Source of the DNA: Halosimplex pelagicum
Lineage (GTDB): Archaea; Halobacteriota; Halobacteria; Halobacteriales; Haloarculaceae
Assembly: GCF_013415905.1 (NCBI RefSeq)
Contig: NZ_CP058909.1
Location: forward strand, 434,001-498,000
Length of the DNA: 64,000 nucleotides
Direction: 5' to 3'
Of the stretch, positions 61,680-64,000 are shown one piece after another. The first letter of the stretch is position 1; every line of letters starts with the position of its first letter. The notes under the pieces were generated by a model. The model saw only the letters and a list, made by a program, of their open reading frames with translations, ran no database searches and was not told where the DNA came from. The translations under genes and the position numbers were made by a program.

Positions 61680-63671
61680 ATGTCACAGCAGGAATCCTCG
61701 ATCACGGTGGAACTGCCCGATGGAAGCACGCTCGACGTTCCGTCGGGCGCCACAGTCGAAGACGTGGCCTACGAGATCGGTCCGGGTCTCGGCTCCGACA
61801 CCGTCGCCGGCAAGCTCGACGGCGAACTCGTCGCCAAGGAGGAGCCGGTCTACGACGGCGCACGCGTGGAGATCGTCACCCCCTCGGCCGACGAGTACCT
61901 GCAGGTGATGCGCCACTCCGCCGCCCACGTCCTCGCCCAGGCGATCCTGCGGGAGTATCCCGACGCCAAACTGGCCACCGGCCCGCCGACCGAGGAGGGC
62001 TTCTACTACGACTTCGACGACGTGGACGTCGACGAGGGCGACTTCGACGACCTGGTCGCCGAGATGGAGGCCATCGTCGACGACGACCTCGACATCGAGC
62101 GCGAGGAGGTCCCGCTCGACGAGGCCCGCGACCGCGTCGCCGGCGACCCCTACAAGGAGGAGATCCTCGAGGACCTCGCGGCCGGCGACCGCGGCGCCGA
62201 CGACGACATCGAGACCGTCTCCTTCTACGGCCAGGGGGACTTTTCGGATCTGTGTGCCGGCCCGCACGTCGCATCGACGGGCGAGATCGGCGCCGTCGAC
62301 CTCCGGGAGATCGCCGCGACCAACTGGCGCGGCGACGAGGACGAGCCGCGGCTCACCCGCGTCTACGGCACCGCCTTCGGCTCCGAGTCCGACCTGGAGG
62401 ACTACTGGGAGCGCAAGGAGGAGGCCGAGCGCCGCGACCACCGCCGCATCGGCCGCGAGATGAACCTCTTCTCCATCCCCGAGCACTCGCCGGGCTGCGT
62501 CCACTTCCACCCCGACGGGATGGCGATCCGGCGCGAACTGGAGGACTACATCCGCGCGAAGAACGACGAACTCGGCTACGAGGAGGTGTGGACGCCCGAA
62601 CTCAACAAGGTCGACCTCTGGAAGACCTCGGGCCACTACGAGCACTTCTGCGAGGAGGACGAGATGTTCCACTGGGACCAGGCCAGCGCCCGCACCGAGG
62701 GCGACGACGCCGACGAGTACGGCCTCAAGCCCATGAACTGCGCCAACCACGTCCACCTCTACCAGCGCGAACGACGCTCCTATCGCGAGCTGCCCAAACG
62801 GTACTGCGAGTTCGGCACCTGCTACCGTAACGAGCGCTCCGGCGAACTCTCGGGCATGCTTCGGGTCCGCGGGTTCACCCAGGACGACGGCCACGCCTTC
62901 GTCACCCGTGACCAGATCCAGGGCGAGGTCACCCGCACGCTCGAAGTGATCGACGAGGTGCTCGCGGACTTCGGCCTCGACGTGACCTTCAAGCTCGAAA
63001 CCCAGCCCGACGACTCGTTCGGCGACGACGCCCTCTGGGAGCGCGCCGAGAGCGACCTCCGGAGTTCCCTCGACGCGCTGGGCGAGGGCTACGAGGTCGA
63101 GGCCGGCGAGGGCGCCTTCTACGGCCCGAAGATCGCCGCCGACGCCGAGGACGCCATCGGCCGCGAGTGGACCGTCGGCACCGTCCAGCTGGACTTCGTC
63201 CAGCCCGACCGGTTCGACCTGGTCTACGTCGGCGAGGACAACGAGGAGCACACGCCGGTGATGATCCACCGCGCCCTCCTCGGAACGTTCGAGCGGTTCA
63301 TGGCCGTCATGATCGAGCACTTCGCCGGGCGGTTCCCGCTGTGGCTCGCGCCCGAGCAGGTCCGGGTCCTCCCGCTGAACGAGGAGGTGCTGGGCTACGC
63401 CCACCGCCTGCGCAACGACTTCGAGGAGAGCGGCTTCCGCGCGACCGTCGCCGACGGCGACGACACGCTCCAGCGGAAGATCCGCGCCGCCCACGACGAG
63501 AACGTCCCCTACATGCTCATCGTCGGCCCCGACGAGGAGGAGGCCGGCACCGTCTCCGTCCGGGACCGCGCCGAGCGCGAGGCCCGCGACGTGGACCCCG
63601 ATGCGTTCCGCGAGCACCTCCGCGCCGAGCGCGAGGAGAAACGGCTCGAACCGGACTTCCTCGACGACTAG
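61680..63671 (+). CDS. thrS: Threonyl-tRNA synthetase (bacterial-type domain layout)
   Basis: A 663-residue synthetase: a TGS domain (about 1-70), then an editing domain of the bacterial/eukaryotic kind with HSAAHVLAQA (HxxxH) and DLCAGPH (CxxxH). The class II catalytic core has HPDGMAIRRELEDYIR, LKPMNCANHVHLYQRE with the zinc Cys, ERSGELSGMLRVRGFTQDDG (motif 2) and a motif 3 HRALLGTFERFM. The C-terminal anticodon-binding domain runs from about 560. Many archaea carry a DTD-like editing domain instead, so this is probably a transferred type. The start MSQQESSITVELPDGS at 61680 is preferred to a GTG 15 bases upstream. Confidence 0.96.
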   Translation: MSQQESSITVELPDGSTLDVPSGATVEDVAYEIGPGLGSDTVAGKLDGELVAKEEPVYDGARVEIVTPSADEYLQVMRHSAAHVLAQAILREYPDAKLATGPPTEEGFYYDFDDVDVDEGDFDDLVAEMEAIVDDDLDIEREEVPLDEARDRVAGDPYKEEILEDLAAGDRGADDDIETVSFYGQGDFSDLCAGPHVASTGEIGAVDLREIAATNWRGDEDEPRLTRVYGTAFGSESDLEDYWERKEEAERRDHRRIGREMNLFSIPEHSPGCVHFHPDGMAIRRELEDYIRAKNDELGYEEVWTPELNKVDLWKTSGHYEHFCEEDEMFHWDQASARTEGDDADEYGLKPMNCANHVHLYQRERRSYRELPKRYCEFGTCYRNERSGELSGMLRVRGFTQDDGHAFVTRDQIQGEVTRTLEVIDEVLADFGLDVTFKLETQPDDSFGDDALWERAESDLRSSLDALGEGYEVEAGEGAFYGPKIAADAEDAIGREWTVGTVQLDFVQPDRFDLVYVGEDNEEHTPVMIHRALLGTFERFMAVMIEHFAGRFPLWLAPEQVRVLPLNEEVLGYAHRLRNDFEESGFRATVADGDDTLQRKIRAAHDENVPYMLIVGPDEEEAGTVSVRDRAEREARDVDPDAFREHLRAEREEKRLEPDFLDD

Positions 63672-63824
63672 GTCGACACCGCGCGCTCTCCCTCTCCCCG
63701 TCCCGTGCGGCGAGCGCGACCGGACCACGGCGAGGCAACGCGAGTCCACCGTTCTTGAACGGAGAGCCGTCCGGCGGTCGCGACCGTCGGCGGCGCGGCG
63801 TCGGGTCGTCACAGTCCGAACGGC

Positions 63825-63833
63825 TCAAATACC
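63825..63833 (+). promoter_or_regulatory. Predicted TATA box of the last gene
   Basis: TCAAATACC about 25 bases before the GTG at 63854 suits a leaderless transcript. By spacing only. Confidence 0.4.
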
Positions 63834-63853
63834 TGCCGGACGGACAGAGGACC

Positions 63854-64000
63854 GTGTCACAGCAGGTCGGCGAGGTCGGGACGCTGTTCCTCCACGAGTA
63901 CGGCGACGACGTGCGCGTCGCCGTGGTCAAGGACGGGGAGCGGCGCCTGCACGCGATACTGGAACTCAAGGAGACCGACGCCGGGCCGCGACCGGCGCGG
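63854..64000 (+). CDS. Hypothetical protein, truncated by the window edge
   Basis: An open frame from GTG 63854 (VSQQVGEVGTLFLHEYGDDV) reads through the window edge: 49 codons with acidic, protein-like composition, in the pattern of a small beta-strand domain. It is too short for a family assignment. The gap after thrS (63672-63853) holds no gene that I can see. Confidence 0.55.
   Translation, partial: MSQQVGEVGTLFLHEYGDDVRVAVVKDGERRLHAILELKETDAGPRPAR

Noticed and set aside
61683..63812. Minus-strand open frame of about 700 codons opposite thrS
   Set aside because: The plus strand encodes a complete threonyl-tRNA synthetase. The antisense frame is a by-product of GC-rich codon usage.
1..64000. 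tRNA or rRNA genes
   Set aside because: I looked through intergenic regions for cloverleaf-like patterns and rRNA landmarks and found none; a covariance search (tRNAscan-SE, Infernal) would be decisive.

Overview
The window comes from a haloarchaeon. Its GC content is very high outside one island, its proteins are strongly acidic, and it carries an archaeal A-type ATP synthase operon. Exported binding proteins have twin-arginine signals followed by a lipobox. Many genes sit 25-30 bases downstream of a TATA-like box, which implies leaderless transcripts, and small families typical of Halobacteria are present (DUF5786, DUF99, DUF7343-type wHTH). I cannot fix the genus. I found no tRNA, rRNA, CRISPR array or intact transposon.

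Layout. 1-3.1 kb: start of the ATP synthase operon (atpH, atpI running off the left edge) and a VTE3-like quinone methyltransferase on the opposite strand. 3.15-7.2 kb: a lower-GC decayed island with three remnants of IS200/IS605-type TnpB genes, a frameshifted coiled-coil gene and one small membrane gene. 7.2-20.2 kb: secreted and membrane proteins (including a membrane-anchored wHTH regulator), etfBA, a prenyl synthase, a CE15-like esterase, a ferritin-like protein, a CDP-alcohol phosphotransferase, a PHP protein and a YihY/BrkB protein. 20.3-28.5 kb, all minus strand: trm1, a four-gene ABC importer, and hemC-sumT-hemD for tetrapyrrole synthesis. 28.6-39.1 kb: a 9.4-kb segment bounded by two inverted copies of a 550-600-base noncoding repeat, holding a GH97 glycosidase, a NUDIX hydrolase, two toxin-antitoxin pairs, thymidylate kinase, aspartate kinase, a transducer-like protein without a signalling tip, and a tryptophanase/tyrosine phenol-lyase homologue. 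39.2-48.5 kb: a 7TM-PAS histidine kinase, hisH, an inositol-phosphatase-family enzyme, phnDCE, a third partial repeat copy, a uracil-DNA glycosylase, and DUF99/DUF5786 genes. 49-56.7 kb: a likely sugar-acid catabolic locus. 56.8-64 kb: a second BrkB protein, a PiT phosphate transporter, a phosphoglucosamine/phosphomannose mutase, pyrE, and thrS with an unusually long structured leader.

The most interesting unit is 49-56.7 kb. An enolase-superfamily dehydratase, a DUF1537 acid-sugar kinase and a PdxA-type dehydrogenase (adjacent, one base apart), a cupin, a PEP-hydrolase-family TIM barrel and a Tm-1-like (UPF0261) protein lie together. The kinase and PdxA steps match the known bacterial tetronate route to dihydroxyacetone phosphate. 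The TIM-barrel/Tm-1 pair has no assigned reaction that I know of and may be a further step. Other points of interest are the repeat family, a duplicated etfA tail flanking a related mini-element, and the thrS leader with a 13-codon reading frame and hairpin.
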